A stretch of 64,000 nt of DNA. Source: Goodfellowiella coeruleoviolacea. GTDB lineage: Bacteria > Actinomycetota > Actinomycetes > Mycobacteriales > Pseudonocardiaceae. A program made the translations under genes and the position numbers. The stretch's first letter is position 1, and the number at the start of each line of letters is the position of its first letter. Shown here piece by piece: positions 54,838-62,885 of this stretch. The notes below the pieces were generated by a model. The model had not been told where the DNA came from. It saw only the letters and a program-made list of their open reading frames with translations, and did no database searches. Where the stretch lies: contig NZ_JAMTCK010000001.1 of NCBI RefSeq assembly GCF_024171785.1, positions 744,134 to 808,133 of the forward strand, read 5' to 3'.

Positions 54838-55545
54838 TCAGCGCCACGGGTCCTGGCCGACCGGGCGGATCAGGATCTCGTTGACGTCCACGGTGGACGG
54901 TTGGTCGAGCGCGTAGAGCACGGCCCTGGCCACGTCGGCCGGGTCCAGCTTGGGGTCGGCCGCCCGGTCCGCCGGGATGCCGCCGGTGTCCACCAGCCCC
55001 GGCTGGACCACGGTGACCCGCACCCCGGTGCCCACGCACTCGGCGCGCAGCGCCTGCGCCAGCCCGGTCACCGCCCACTTGGTGGCCGAGTACAGACTGC
55101 CCGGCCGCACCCCGCGCCCGGCGGCCGACCCGGTCAGCACCAGGTGTCCCCCGCCGCGCACCAGCGCGGGCAGCGCGGCCCTGGCGGTCAGCGCCGGGCC
55201 GAGCACGTTGGTGAGCACCATCTCCCGCCACCGCTCGGGCGACTCGCCGTGGCCGCCGACGAACGAGGTGCTCACGCTGTGCCCGGCGTTGCCGAACACC
55301 GCGTCCAGCCGTCCCCACGCGCGCTCGGCCCGGTCCACCGCGGCCCGGCACTGGTCCCAGTCGGTGACATCGCACGGCACGGCCAGGGCCCGCGCCGGCC
55401 CGCCCAGTTCCTCGACCAGGCCGGCCAGCGCCGCCCGGTCGCGCGCGGCCAGCGCCACCCGGTACCCGGCCCGCGCCGCCAGCCGCGCGGTGGCCGCCCC
55501 GATCCCCCGCGACGCCCCCGTGATCAGCAACACCCGTTCGCCCAC
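54838..55545 (-). CDS. short-chain dehydrogenase/reductase
   Basis: A 235-residue classical SDR: TGASRGIGAAT at the nucleotide site, GNAGHS, a Ser in LTGSAAGRG, and YSATKWA with catalytic Tyr and Lys. An Arg-rich position after the first beta strand (AARDRA) favours NADP. The C-terminal DVNEILIRP is common in YdfG/serine-dehydrogenase-like SDRs. The start at GTG 55545 follows TAGCCT on the minus strand by 6 nt, so it is leaderless. It is convergent with tetR. Substrate unknown. Confidence 0.88.
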   Translation of the reverse strand: MGERVLLITGASRGIGAATARLAARAGYRVALAARDRAALAGLVEELGGPARALAVPCDVTDWDQCRAAVDRAERAWGRLDAVFGNAGHSVSTSFVGGHGESPERWREMVLTNVLGPALTARAALPALVRGGGHLVLTGSAAGRGVRPGSLYSATKWAVTGLAQALRAECVGTGVRVTVVQPGLVDTGGIPADRAADPKLDPADVARAVLYALDQPSTVDVNEILIRPVGQDPWR

Positions 55546-55551
55546 CGCCCC

Positions 55552-55557
55552 AGGCTA
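55552..55557 (-). promoter_or_regulatory. -10 box TAGCCT, leaderless SDR
   Basis: On the minus strand, TAGCCT ends 6 nt before the GTG; no Shine-Dalgarno sequence is present. Confidence 0.5.
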
Positions 55558-55631
55558 CGGGGGGTGGCCGTCACTCCCCGGGGTAGAGCCGGTCCAGGTC
55601 GATCAGCCGCACGTCCGGGTCCCGGGCGCGG

Positions 55632-56477
55632 TCAGGTGAGCGAGGGCAGCACCAGGGTGAGGTAGCGGCGCACCATCTCGGCCAGCACCTCGTCCGGGTC
55701 GGCAGCCCAGATCTCGGCGTTGAACACCTCCACCTCGACGTCGCCGGTGTAGCCGGCCGCGCTGACCAGCCGGCCCAGCCGGTCGAAGTCCACGTGCCCG
55801 TCGCCGGGCAGGCCCCGGCCCAGCAGCACGTCGGCGGGCAGCGGGGTGATCCAGTCGCACACCTGGTAGCTGGCGATCCGCTGGCCCGCCCTGGCCACCT
55901 GCCGGTCCAGGTCCGGGTCCCACCACACGTGCAGCGCGTCCACCACCACGCCGACCGCGTCCGCCGCCAGCGGCTCGGCCACGTCCAGCGCCTGGGCCAG
56001 GGTGGACAGCACGCCCCGGTCGGCGCAGAACACCGGGTGCATCGGCTCCAGCGCCAGGCGGACCCGGCGCTGCGCGGCGTAGTCGGCCAGCTCGGTGATC
56101 ACCTCGGCCATCCGCCCGCGCGTGGCCACCAGGTCGCGGTCCCCGTCCGGCAGCCCGCCGACCACCAGCACCAGGCAGGCGGCGCCCAGTTCGGCGGCCT
56201 CGTCGATGGCCCGCCGGTTGTCGGCCAGCGCGGCGGCGCGGCCGGCGGGGTCCGCGGCGGTGAGGAACCCGCCCCGGCACAGCGAGGACACCCGCAGGCC
56301 GGCGTCGGCCACCAGCTTGCGGGTCCGCTCCAGGCCGGCCTCGGCGACCGGCTCCCGCCACAGGCCGATGGCCGGGATGCCGTGCCGCGCGCAGCCGTCC
56401 ACGGCCTCGGCCACGCTGGCCCGTTTGACGGTGGCCTGGTTGAGGGACAGCCGGGCCAGCCGCGGATCGCCGCTCAC
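55632..56477 (-). CDS. TIM-barrel sugar phosphate isomerase/epimerase
   Basis: A 281-residue xylose-isomerase-like TIM barrel (AP endonuclease 2 family). Predicted metal and catalytic residues lie in LALEPMHP, VDALHVWWDPDL, ASYQVCDW and DVEVEVFN, the usual Glu/Asp/His/Glu positions. The GTG overlaps the preceding stop (GTGA), making it the third gene of a leftward operon with DUF993 and Gfo/Idh proteins. Such operons in actinobacteria break down or interconvert unusual sugars or cyclitols; the substrate cannot be named from sequence. Confidence 0.87.
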   Translation of the reverse strand: MSGDPRLARLSLNQATVKRASVAEAVDGCARHGIPAIGLWREPVAEAGLERTRKLVADAGLRVSSLCRGGFLTAADPAGRAAALADNRRAIDEAAELGAACLVLVVGGLPDGDRDLVATRGRMAEVITELADYAAQRRVRLALEPMHPVFCADRGVLSTLAQALDVAEPLAADAVGVVVDALHVWWDPDLDRQVARAGQRIASYQVCDWITPLPADVLLGRGLPGDGHVDFDRLGRLVSAAGYTGDVEVEVFNAEIWAADPDEVLAEMVRRYLTLVLPSLT

Positions 56478-57646
56478 TCGGCCACCCCCGCCAGGGCGAG
56501 CAGCCGGTTCCACCGCCACGCCGCCAGTTCCGGATCGGGCAGCAGCCCGGCCGCGTCGGCCAGCCGCAGCGTCTCGGCCAGGTGGGGCAGGCCGCGCGCG
56601 GACTGCATGCCGCCCACCATCACGAAGCCCCGCTGGTGGCCGGCCAGCCAGGCCAGGAACACCACCCCGGTCTTGTAGTGGAAGGTGGGCGCCCCGAACA
56701 GGTGCCTGGACAGCGGCACCGTGGGCGCCAGCAGCTCCTGGAACGTCCGGACCGACCCGCCGTCCAGCGCCCGCAGCGCGGCCGAGGCCACCGGCGCGAT
56801 CGGGTCGAAGATGCCCAGCAGCGCGTCGCTGTGGCCGCGCTCGTCCCCGGCGATCAGCTCCGGGTAGTTGAAGTCGTCCCCGGTGTAGCAGCGCACCCCG
56901 GCCGGCAGGCCGCGACGCAGCCCCACCTCGTGGTCGGCGTCCAGCAGCGAGACCTTGACCCCGTCCACCGCACCGGCGTGTTCGCGGATCAGCGCGAGGA
57001 AGTGCGCGGTGGACTCGGCCACGTCGGCCCCGCCCCAGTAGCCGGCCAGCGCCGGGTCGAACGCGGTGCCCAGCCAGTGCAGGATCACCGGCCGGGGGGT
57101 CTCGGCCAGCAGCGCGGCGTACACGCGGTGGTAGTCCTCGGGGCCGCGGGCCAGCGCGGCCAGCTGCCGGCTGCACATCAGCACCGGCTGCGCGCCCGCC
57201 TCGACCACCTCGGCCAGCTGCTCGCGGTAGCTGTCCAGCACCTGGTCCAGGCTGGTCAGCACGGCCGGCGCGTGGTCGGTGCCCACCCCGGCGGCGATCC
57301 GGCCACCACAGGCGGCCGCCTCGGCGGCACTGCGCCTGACCAGCTCGGCCGCGGTGGGCCAGTCCAGCCCCATGCCGCGCTGGGCGGTGTCCATGGCCTC
57401 GGCCACGCCGAAGCCGTGGGACCACAGGTGGCGGCGGAACGCCAGGGTGGCCTCCCAGTCCAGCACGGCCGGCGCGCCCGGGGTGTTGTCGGCCAGCGGA
57501 TCGGCGACCACGTGGGCGGCGGCGAAGGCGACCCGGCTGGCCGGCGGGCCGGGCGAGGGTGTCCACTCCCCCGGTCCGCCGAGCTGGTGCACGGTGATCG
57601 ACCCGTCGGGCAGCGGCAGCCGCACGCGGGTGCCCAGGGCGGTCAC
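56474..57646 (-). CDS. DUF993 protein (dihydrodipicolinate synthase-like barrel)
   Basis: A 390-residue protein of the DUF993 family, a TIM barrel related to the class I aldolase/DapA group. Recognisable features are GFGVAEAMDTAQRGMGLDW, the strand PVILHWLGTAFDPAL, a possible Schiff-base Lys in AVDGVKVSLLD, CYTGDDFNYPELI and FHYKTGVVFLAWL. The reaction has not been established; position between an oxidoreductase and an epimerase suggests carbon-carbon cleavage of an oxidised sugar. GTGA overlaps join it to both neighbours, so the three proteins are made in step. Confidence 0.85.
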   Translation of the reverse strand: MTALGTRVRLPLPDGSITVHQLGGPGEWTPSPGPPASRVAFAAAHVVADPLADNTPGAPAVLDWEATLAFRRHLWSHGFGVAEAMDTAQRGMGLDWPTAAELVRRSAAEAAACGGRIAAGVGTDHAPAVLTSLDQVLDSYREQLAEVVEAGAQPVLMCSRQLAALARGPEDYHRVYAALLAETPRPVILHWLGTAFDPALAGYWGGADVAESTAHFLALIREHAGAVDGVKVSLLDADHEVGLRRGLPAGVRCYTGDDFNYPELIAGDERGHSDALLGIFDPIAPVASAALRALDGGSVRTFQELLAPTVPLSRHLFGAPTFHYKTGVVFLAWLAGHQRGFVMVGGMQSARGLPHLAETLRLADAAGLLPDPELAAWRWNRLLALAGVAE

Positions 57647-58806
57647 CTGGCCAGCTCCGGCACGTCCAGCCGGCGGCCCTGCGCCGAGGAGAGCAGACCG
57701 AGCCGGGCCAGCTGCACGCCGCGCGCCCCGGCCATGAAGTCGTGCCGGAACGGCGCGCGCGCCGGGTCCTCGGCCACGACGTGGCGCAGGAACTCCGCCC
57801 ACTGCACCTTGAAGCCGTTGTCGAACTCGGCGTTGTCCGGCACCCGCTGCCACTGCGCGCGGAAGTCCTCGGTGGCGGGCAGGTCCGGGTTCCACACCGG
57901 TTTGGGCGTCATCGACCGGTGCTGCACCACGCACTCGCGCAGCCCGGCCACGGCGCTGCCCTCGGTTCCGTCCACTTGGAACTCGACCAGCTCGTCGCGG
58001 TGCACCCGCACGCACCAGGAGGAGTTGACCTGGGCGATCACCCCGTCGGGCAGCTCGAAGATGGCGTAGGCCGCGTCGTCGGCGGTGGCCTGGTAGGCCT
58101 CGCCGTTCTCGTCCCAGCGGGTGGGGATGTGCGTGGTCGCCCTGGCGGTGACCGCGCTGACCCGGCCGAACAGCTCCTCCAGCAGGTAGCTCCAGTGGCA
58201 GAACATGTCCACCACGATCCCGCCGCCGTCGGCGGTCCGGTAGTTCCAGCTGGGCCGCTGCGCCGGCTGCCAGTCGCCCTCGAAGACCCAGTAGCCGAAC
58301 TCCCCGCGCACGCTGAGCACCCGGCCGAAGAACCCGCCGTCGAGCAGCCGCTTCAGCTTCAGGATGCCCGGCAGGTAGAGCTTGTCGGCGACCACGCCGT
58401 TGCGCACCCCGGCCGCCGAGGCCAGTCGGGCGAGTTCCACCGCCTCCTCGGGCGTCTCCGAGATCGGCTTCTCCGTGTAGACGTGCTTGCCGGCGGCGAT
58501 CGCCCGGCGCAGCGCGGCCACCCGGGCCGAGGTGACCTGGGTGTCGAAGTAGACCTCGATGGTGGGATCGGCCAGTGCGGCGTCCAGGTCGGTGGTCCAC
58601 CGGGCCAGGTCGTGCCGCTGGGCGATCTCCTTGAGCTTGGCGGGGTTGCGCCCGACCAGCAGCGGCTCGGGCATGAGCACGGTCCCGTCGTCGAGTCGCA
58701 GCCCGCCCTGGTCCCGGATCGCCAGGATGGATCGGACGAGGTGCTGCCGGTAGCCCATCCGGCCGGTCACCCCGTTCAGCGCGATTCCGACTGTCCGCAC
58801 CGCCAT
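57643..58806 (-). CDS. Gfo/Idh/MocA-family oxidoreductase
   Basis: A 387-residue NAD(P)-dependent sugar or cyclitol dehydrogenase. The N-terminal Rossmann domain includes ALNGVTGRMGYRQHLVRS and the family motif HVYTEKPISE. The C-terminal domain has GGGIVVDMFCHWSYLLEELFG with the catalytic His. The ATG at 58806 is preceded by GGAGG at 5 nt; an upstream in-frame ATG at 58818 has no ribosome binding site. It is the first gene of the operon, and a LacI-type operator lies 34 bp upstream. Confidence 0.9.
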   Translation of the reverse strand: MAVRTVGIALNGVTGRMGYRQHLVRSILAIRDQGGLRLDDGTVLMPEPLLVGRNPAKLKEIAQRHDLARWTTDLDAALADPTIEVYFDTQVTSARVAALRRAIAAGKHVYTEKPISETPEEAVELARLASAAGVRNGVVADKLYLPGILKLKRLLDGGFFGRVLSVRGEFGYWVFEGDWQPAQRPSWNYRTADGGGIVVDMFCHWSYLLEELFGRVSAVTARATTHIPTRWDENGEAYQATADDAAYAIFELPDGVIAQVNSSWCVRVHRDELVEFQVDGTEGSAVAGLRECVVQHRSMTPKPVWNPDLPATEDFRAQWQRVPDNAEFDNGFKVQWAEFLRHVVAEDPARAPFRHDFMAGARGVQLARLGLLSSAQGRRLDVPELAR

Positions 58807-58839
58807 GACCACCTCCACTGGACAGCGCCGACCACCTCT

Positions 58840-58853
58840 GGAAAGCGCTTTCC
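58840..58853. promoter_or_regulatory. LacI/GalR-type operator
   Basis: Perfect palindrome GGAAAGCGCTTTCC, the classic LacI-family half-site pair with a central CG, between the divergent catabolic operon and the lacI-type gene. Confidence 0.8.
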
Positions 58854-58930
58854 GCTCACGTTACGGCCGGCTTCTCACTGCCGTCAACCCGGACCCTGGA
58901 TACTCTGCGCACAACATGCGGAGGTGAGAC

Positions 58931-59971
58931 GTGTCGCGCAGGCAGGTGACACTGGCCGAGGTGGCCGAGCACGCCGGTGTCTCCCTGGCCACCGCGTCCA
59001 GGGTGATCAACGGCAGTACCCGTCAGGTCAGCGACCCGTTGCGGGACCGGGTGCTGGCCAGCGCCCGGCAGCTGGGCTACCTGCCCAACGCGTCGGCGCA
59101 GGCCCTGGCGCGCAACAGCAGCTCACTGGTCGGCCTGGTCGTGCACGACATCTCCGACCCCTACTTCTCCTCCATCGCCGCGGGCGTGACCCGGGTGGCC
59201 GAGCAGGCCGGGCTGGTCGTGGTGCTGGGCACCACCGGGCGCTCCGACGAGCGCGAGGTCGAACTGCTGTCCACGCTGCGCGCCCACCGGGCCCGCGCCG
59301 TGGTGCTGGTGGGCAGCCGGAGCACCAGCCGGGACACCGTGGCCAGGCTCAGCGCGGAGATCACCGCCTTCGCCGACCAGGGCGGCCGAGTGGCCTGCGT
59401 CTCCCAGGCCAAGCTCCCGGCCGACACCGTGGTGCCGGGCAACCGGGCCGGGGCGCGCGCCCTGGCCAGGGAACTCGTCGGGCTCGGCCACCGCAGGTTC
59501 GCGGTGCTGGCCGGCCCCACCAACCTGGTCAGCGCCCGCGACCGGCTGGCCGGCTTCCGCGCCGGGCTGGCCGACGCCGGGATCGACCTGCCCGAGACCG
59601 CGGTCATCACCGGCCCGTTCACCCGTGACGGCGGCCACCAGGCCGCACTGGACCTGCTGGCCGCGCGCACCAGGGCCACCTGCGTGTTCGCCGTCAACGA
59701 CGTCATGGCCATGGGTGCGATCGCCGCGCTGCGCGGCAGCGGGCTGCGGGTGCCCGAGGACGTGTCCGTGGCCGGCTTCGACGACATCCCCACCCTGCGC
59801 GACCTGGTGCCGGCGCTGAGCACCGTGCGCCTGCCCCTGGAGGAGATGGGCGAGCAGGCCGCGCGGCTGGCCCTGGCCGACCAGCCGGGTGCGGTGCGCA
59901 CCGTCCGGGTGACCGGCGAGGTGGTGCTCCGGGAGAGCACCGCGGCGCCGTCCGGCCCCGGCCTGCGCTGA
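58931..59971 (+). CDS. LacI-family transcriptional regulator
   Basis: A 346-residue repressor: N-terminal helix-turn-helix TLAEVAEHAGVSLATASRVING, hinge helix NASAQALARNSS, and a periplasmic-binding-protein-like effector domain from LVGLVVHDISDPYFSSI to the VAGFDDIPTL segment. GTG 58931 has GGAGG 5 nt upstream, and TACTCT at 58901-58906 is a probable -10 box. It is divergent from the Gfo/Idh operon and should bind the palindrome between them, with a sugar or derivative as inducer. Confidence 0.92.
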   Translation: MSRRQVTLAEVAEHAGVSLATASRVINGSTRQVSDPLRDRVLASARQLGYLPNASAQALARNSSSLVGLVVHDISDPYFSSIAAGVTRVAEQAGLVVVLGTTGRSDEREVELLSTLRAHRARAVVLVGSRSTSRDTVARLSAEITAFADQGGRVACVSQAKLPADTVVPGNRAGARALARELVGLGHRRFAVLAGPTNLVSARDRLAGFRAGLADAGIDLPETAVITGPFTRDGGHQAALDLLAARTRATCVFAVNDVMAMGAIAALRGSGLRVPEDVSVAGFDDIPTLRDLVPALSTVRLPLEEMGEQAARLALADQPGAVRTVRVTGEVVLRESTAAPSGPGLR

Positions 59972-60372
59972 GCCGGCCGGCCGAGACCCACTCCCCCGGC
60001 CGGCGGACCCGGCCGACCGGACACCGCTGGGCCGATCGGCGTTCCAGCTGGTCGGCACGGGTATCGATCGCGTCACATCAGGTGGTTGGGCGGCCTGTTC
60101 TGGGAACCCTCCGCACGGGGAACGCGTTGGCCAGGTCATGACACGTGCGGGTGACCGCGCTGGCCAGCACCCCGGCCGGTGCGAGGAATACCCACGTCAG
60201 AGCGGGTCCAACTAAACTGGGCCCGCACGTTGCCCCCCAGATGAGGAGTGACACGGTCCGTGCGCGATGCACAGTCGTCCGCCTGCAGTACCGAGCCCTG
60301 TAGTACCGAGCCGGGTTCTAGCCCCGGCTTCCACAACGACGAGGACGCCGACCCGCTTCGAGGTGATCGGTG
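59972..60372. other. 401-bp region with promoter and leader of the CBS operon
   Basis: After lacI come GC-rich palindromes (CCGGCCGG types) that may terminate transcription. TAAACT at 60213-60218 is a good -10 box, lying in the loop of an imperfect hairpin (60204-60211 with 60219-60226). The transcript would have a leader of about 150 nt holding two copies of AGTACCGAGCC (60287-60297, 60302-60312) and the hairpin AGCCGGG / CCCGGCT (60309-60329). No known riboswitch pattern is recognised. Confidence 0.5.
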
Positions 60373-61848
60373 ATGGACCTGCTGATCGGTGTCCTCGGTC
60401 TCGTCCTGGTCCTGGTCCTCACCGTCGGCACCGCGATCGCCGTCGCCGCCGAGTTCTCCCTGACCGCGCTTGAGCGCACCACGGTGGACACCCATGTCGC
60501 GCGGGTCGGCGACCGCAAGGCCAAAGCCCTGCAACGCGCGCACCGGACGCTGTCCTTCCAGCTCTCCGGCGCCCAGGTGGCGATCACGTTCACCACGCTG
60601 ACCACCGGTTACGTGGCCGAACCCGCCATCGCCAAGCTGATCGAACCGGCACTGACCGGTGTCGGCCTGCCGGCGAGCGCGGCCGGTCCCACGGCACTGA
60701 CCCTGGCGCTGGCCGCGGCCACGGTGCTGTCGATGGTCTTCGGCGAGCTGGTGCCCAAGAACCTGGCCATGGCCAACCCGCTGGGCACCGCGCGCGCGGT
60801 GGCCGGCATCTACTCGCGGTTCACCCGGCTGTTCCGGTGGCTGATCAACGGCATGAACGAGAGCGCCAACTGGCTGGTGCGCCGGCTGGGCGTGGAGCCG
60901 GCCGAGGAACTGCGCTCCGCGCGCTCGCCCGAGGAACTGGGGGCGATCGTGCGGTCCAGTGCCGAACACGGCACCCTCGACGAGGCCACCGCCACCCTGC
61001 TGGGCAAGTCCCTGCGCTTCGGCGACCGCACCGCCGAGGAGCTGATGACGCCCCGGGTGCGGGTGGAGTCGCTGCGGGTCGACGCGTCCGTGGTGGACCT
61101 GATCAACCTGGCCCAGCGCACCGGCTTCTCCCGCTTCCCGGTGCACGGCGGCGACCTGGACGACGTGCGCGGCGTGGTGCACATCAAGCAGGCGTTCGGC
61201 GTGCCCGTGGCGCAGCGGGAGAACACCAGGGTGCTGTCGCTGTCCCGACCGGTGCCCACCGTGCCGGCCTCCATCGAGGGCGACGCCCTGCTGGACCGGC
61301 TGCGCGGCTCCGGCCTGCAGCTGGCGCTGGTGGTGGACGAGTACGGCGGCACCGCCGGCCTGGTCACCCTGGAGGACGTGGTCGAGGAGATCGTCGGCGA
61401 CGTGCGCGACGAGCACGACCGGCGGGAGCCTCCCCCGGTCCGCCCGCTGGGCCGGGACAGCTGGATGGTGTCCGGGCTGCTCCGCGACGACGAGGTGTTC
61501 GAGGCGACCGGGTTCCGGATGCCCGAGGGCGACTACGAGACGCTGGCCGGTCTGGTGCTGGCCAGGCTCGGCCGCATCCCGGACGTGGGCGACGAGGTGC
61601 GGGTGGACGGCTGGCGGCTGACCGTCATGCTGATGGACCGGCACCGCATCGCCGAACTGCGGCTGGCCAGGGCACCCGAGCCGGTCACCCCGACCGGGGA
61701 CGGCGGGGCCGACGGGACCGGTGCGGCCGACGGGAGCGGCACCGACGACGCCGACGGCGCGGCCGGTGCCCCGCTGCCCCGGTCCGGTGAGTTCCCCGGG
61801 ATCAGCGACGCCAGCCGGGTCAGCCCGGGTGAGGGGGCGCTGCGATGA
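60373..61848 (+). CDS. CNNM/CorC-type protein with CBS domains
   Basis: A 491-residue membrane protein of the HlyC/CorC (DUF21/CNNM) family. The N-terminal DUF21 domain has about four helices with SLTALERTTV and GELVPKNLA motifs. Then come a CBS pair (about 200-335; ELMTPRVRVESL, YGGTAGLVTLEDVVEEIVGDV) and a C-terminal CorC_HlyC domain (MVSGLLRDDEVFEATGFRMP). The last 50 residues are Gly/Asp-rich. Family members affect Mg2+/Co2+ export. GAGG lies 9 nt before ATG 60373. It overlaps the next paralogous gene by 4 bp. Confidence 0.9.
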   Translation: MDLLIGVLGLVLVLVLTVGTAIAVAAEFSLTALERTTVDTHVARVGDRKAKALQRAHRTLSFQLSGAQVAITFTTLTTGYVAEPAIAKLIEPALTGVGLPASAAGPTALTLALAAATVLSMVFGELVPKNLAMANPLGTARAVAGIYSRFTRLFRWLINGMNESANWLVRRLGVEPAEELRSARSPEELGAIVRSSAEHGTLDEATATLLGKSLRFGDRTAEELMTPRVRVESLRVDASVVDLINLAQRTGFSRFPVHGGDLDDVRGVVHIKQAFGVPVAQRENTRVLSLSRPVPTVPASIEGDALLDRLRGSGLQLALVVDEYGGTAGLVTLEDVVEEIVGDVRDEHDRREPPPVRPLGRDSWMVSGLLRDDEVFEATGFRMPEGDYETLAGLVLARLGRIPDVGDEVRVDGWRLTVMLMDRHRIAELRLARAPEPVTPTGDGGADGTGAADGSGTDDADGAAGAPLPRSGEFPGISDASRVSPGEGALR

Positions 61849-62885
61849 GTGACGGTGTCGCGATCGCGCTGGTGTTCCTGCTGCTCGCCACGAACGCGTT
61901 CTTCGTCGGCGCGGAGTTCGCGCTGATCAGTTCCCGCCGGGACCGGCTGGAGACCCTGGTCGAGAAGGGCGTCAGCCGGGCCAGGATCGTGGTGAACGCC
62001 AGCCGGCAGACCTCGCTGATGCTGGCCGGCGCGCAGCTGGGCGTGACCATCTGCTCGCTGCTGCTGGGTCGCCTCGGCGAGCCCGCCGTGGTCCACCTGC
62101 TGGAACTGGTGCTGCACCCGTTCGGCATCCCGGCCGTGGTGCTGCACTCGGTGGCGTTCGTCATCGCCGTGGCCCTGGTCACCGTGGCGCACGTGCTGAT
62201 CGGCGAGATGGTGCCGAAGAACCTGGCCATCGCCAGCCCCGAGCGGCTGGCCCTGTGGCTGGTGCCGCCGCTGGCCGGCTTCGTCAAGATCACCCGTCCG
62301 TTCATCGCCCTGCTCAACCTGATCGCCAACGGCGTGCTGCGCCTGGTGCGGGTGGAACCGCGCGACGAGCTGGCCACCTCCTACACCTCCGAGGAGATGG
62401 CCGAGCTGATCAGCGAGTCCCGCCGGGAGGGGCTGCTGCACGACGCCGAACACCGCCGGCTGGCGCAGACCCTGTCCTCCACCGAGCGCACCGTGGCCGA
62501 CGTGGTGGTCCCGGTGGAGCAGCTGACCACGCTGCCGGAGCGGCCCACCCTGGGTGACGTGGAGGACGCGGTGGCGCACACCGGGTTCTCCCGCTACCCG
62601 CTGCGCGGCCGCAACGGGCGGCTGGTCGGCTACCTGCACGTCAAGGACGTGCTGGACCAGGCGGGCGCCGACCCGGCCACCCCGGTGCCGCCGGGCCGCG
62701 TGCGGGGCCTGCCCGAGCTGCCCACCGACGCCCGGCTGGACGACGCGCTGGCCGCGCTGCGCCGGGCCCGCAGCCACCTGGCCAAGGCCGTCGCACCGGA
62801 CGGCCGGGTGCTCGGCGTGGTGGCGTTGGAGGACCTGCTGGAGGAGTACGTGGGCCGGGTGCGGGACAGCACCCACATCCACTAG
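61845..62885 (+). CDS. CNNM-type protein with CBS domains, no CorC domain
   Basis: A 346-residue paralogue of the preceding protein. The DUF21 domain (NAFFVGAEFALISSRRDRLE, GEMVPKNLAIASPER) and CBS pair are present, but the protein ends right after the second CBS domain (VVALEDLLEEYVGRV), lacking the CorC_HlyC domain. The ATG overlaps the previous stop (ATGA), so the two are coupled and may form a heteromer; M. tuberculosis has a similar tandem (Rv1842c/Rv1841c). The stop overlaps that of the convergent MFS gene in CTAG. Confidence 0.9.
   Translation: MSDGVAIALVFLLLATNAFFVGAEFALISSRRDRLETLVEKGVSRARIVVNASRQTSLMLAGAQLGVTICSLLLGRLGEPAVVHLLELVLHPFGIPAVVLHSVAFVIAVALVTVAHVLIGEMVPKNLAIASPERLALWLVPPLAGFVKITRPFIALLNLIANGVLRLVRVEPRDELATSYTSEEMAELISESRREGLLHDAEHRRLAQTLSSTERTVADVVVPVEQLTTLPERPTLGDVEDAVAHTGFSRYPLRGRNGRLVGYLHVKDVLDQAGADPATPVPPGRVRGLPELPTDARLDDALAALRRARSHLAKAVAPDGRVLGVVALEDLLEEYVGRVRDSTHIH

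Noticed and set aside
60219-60372. M-box (Mg2+) riboswitch
   Set aside because: The core GTTAGGTGAGGC segment is absent.
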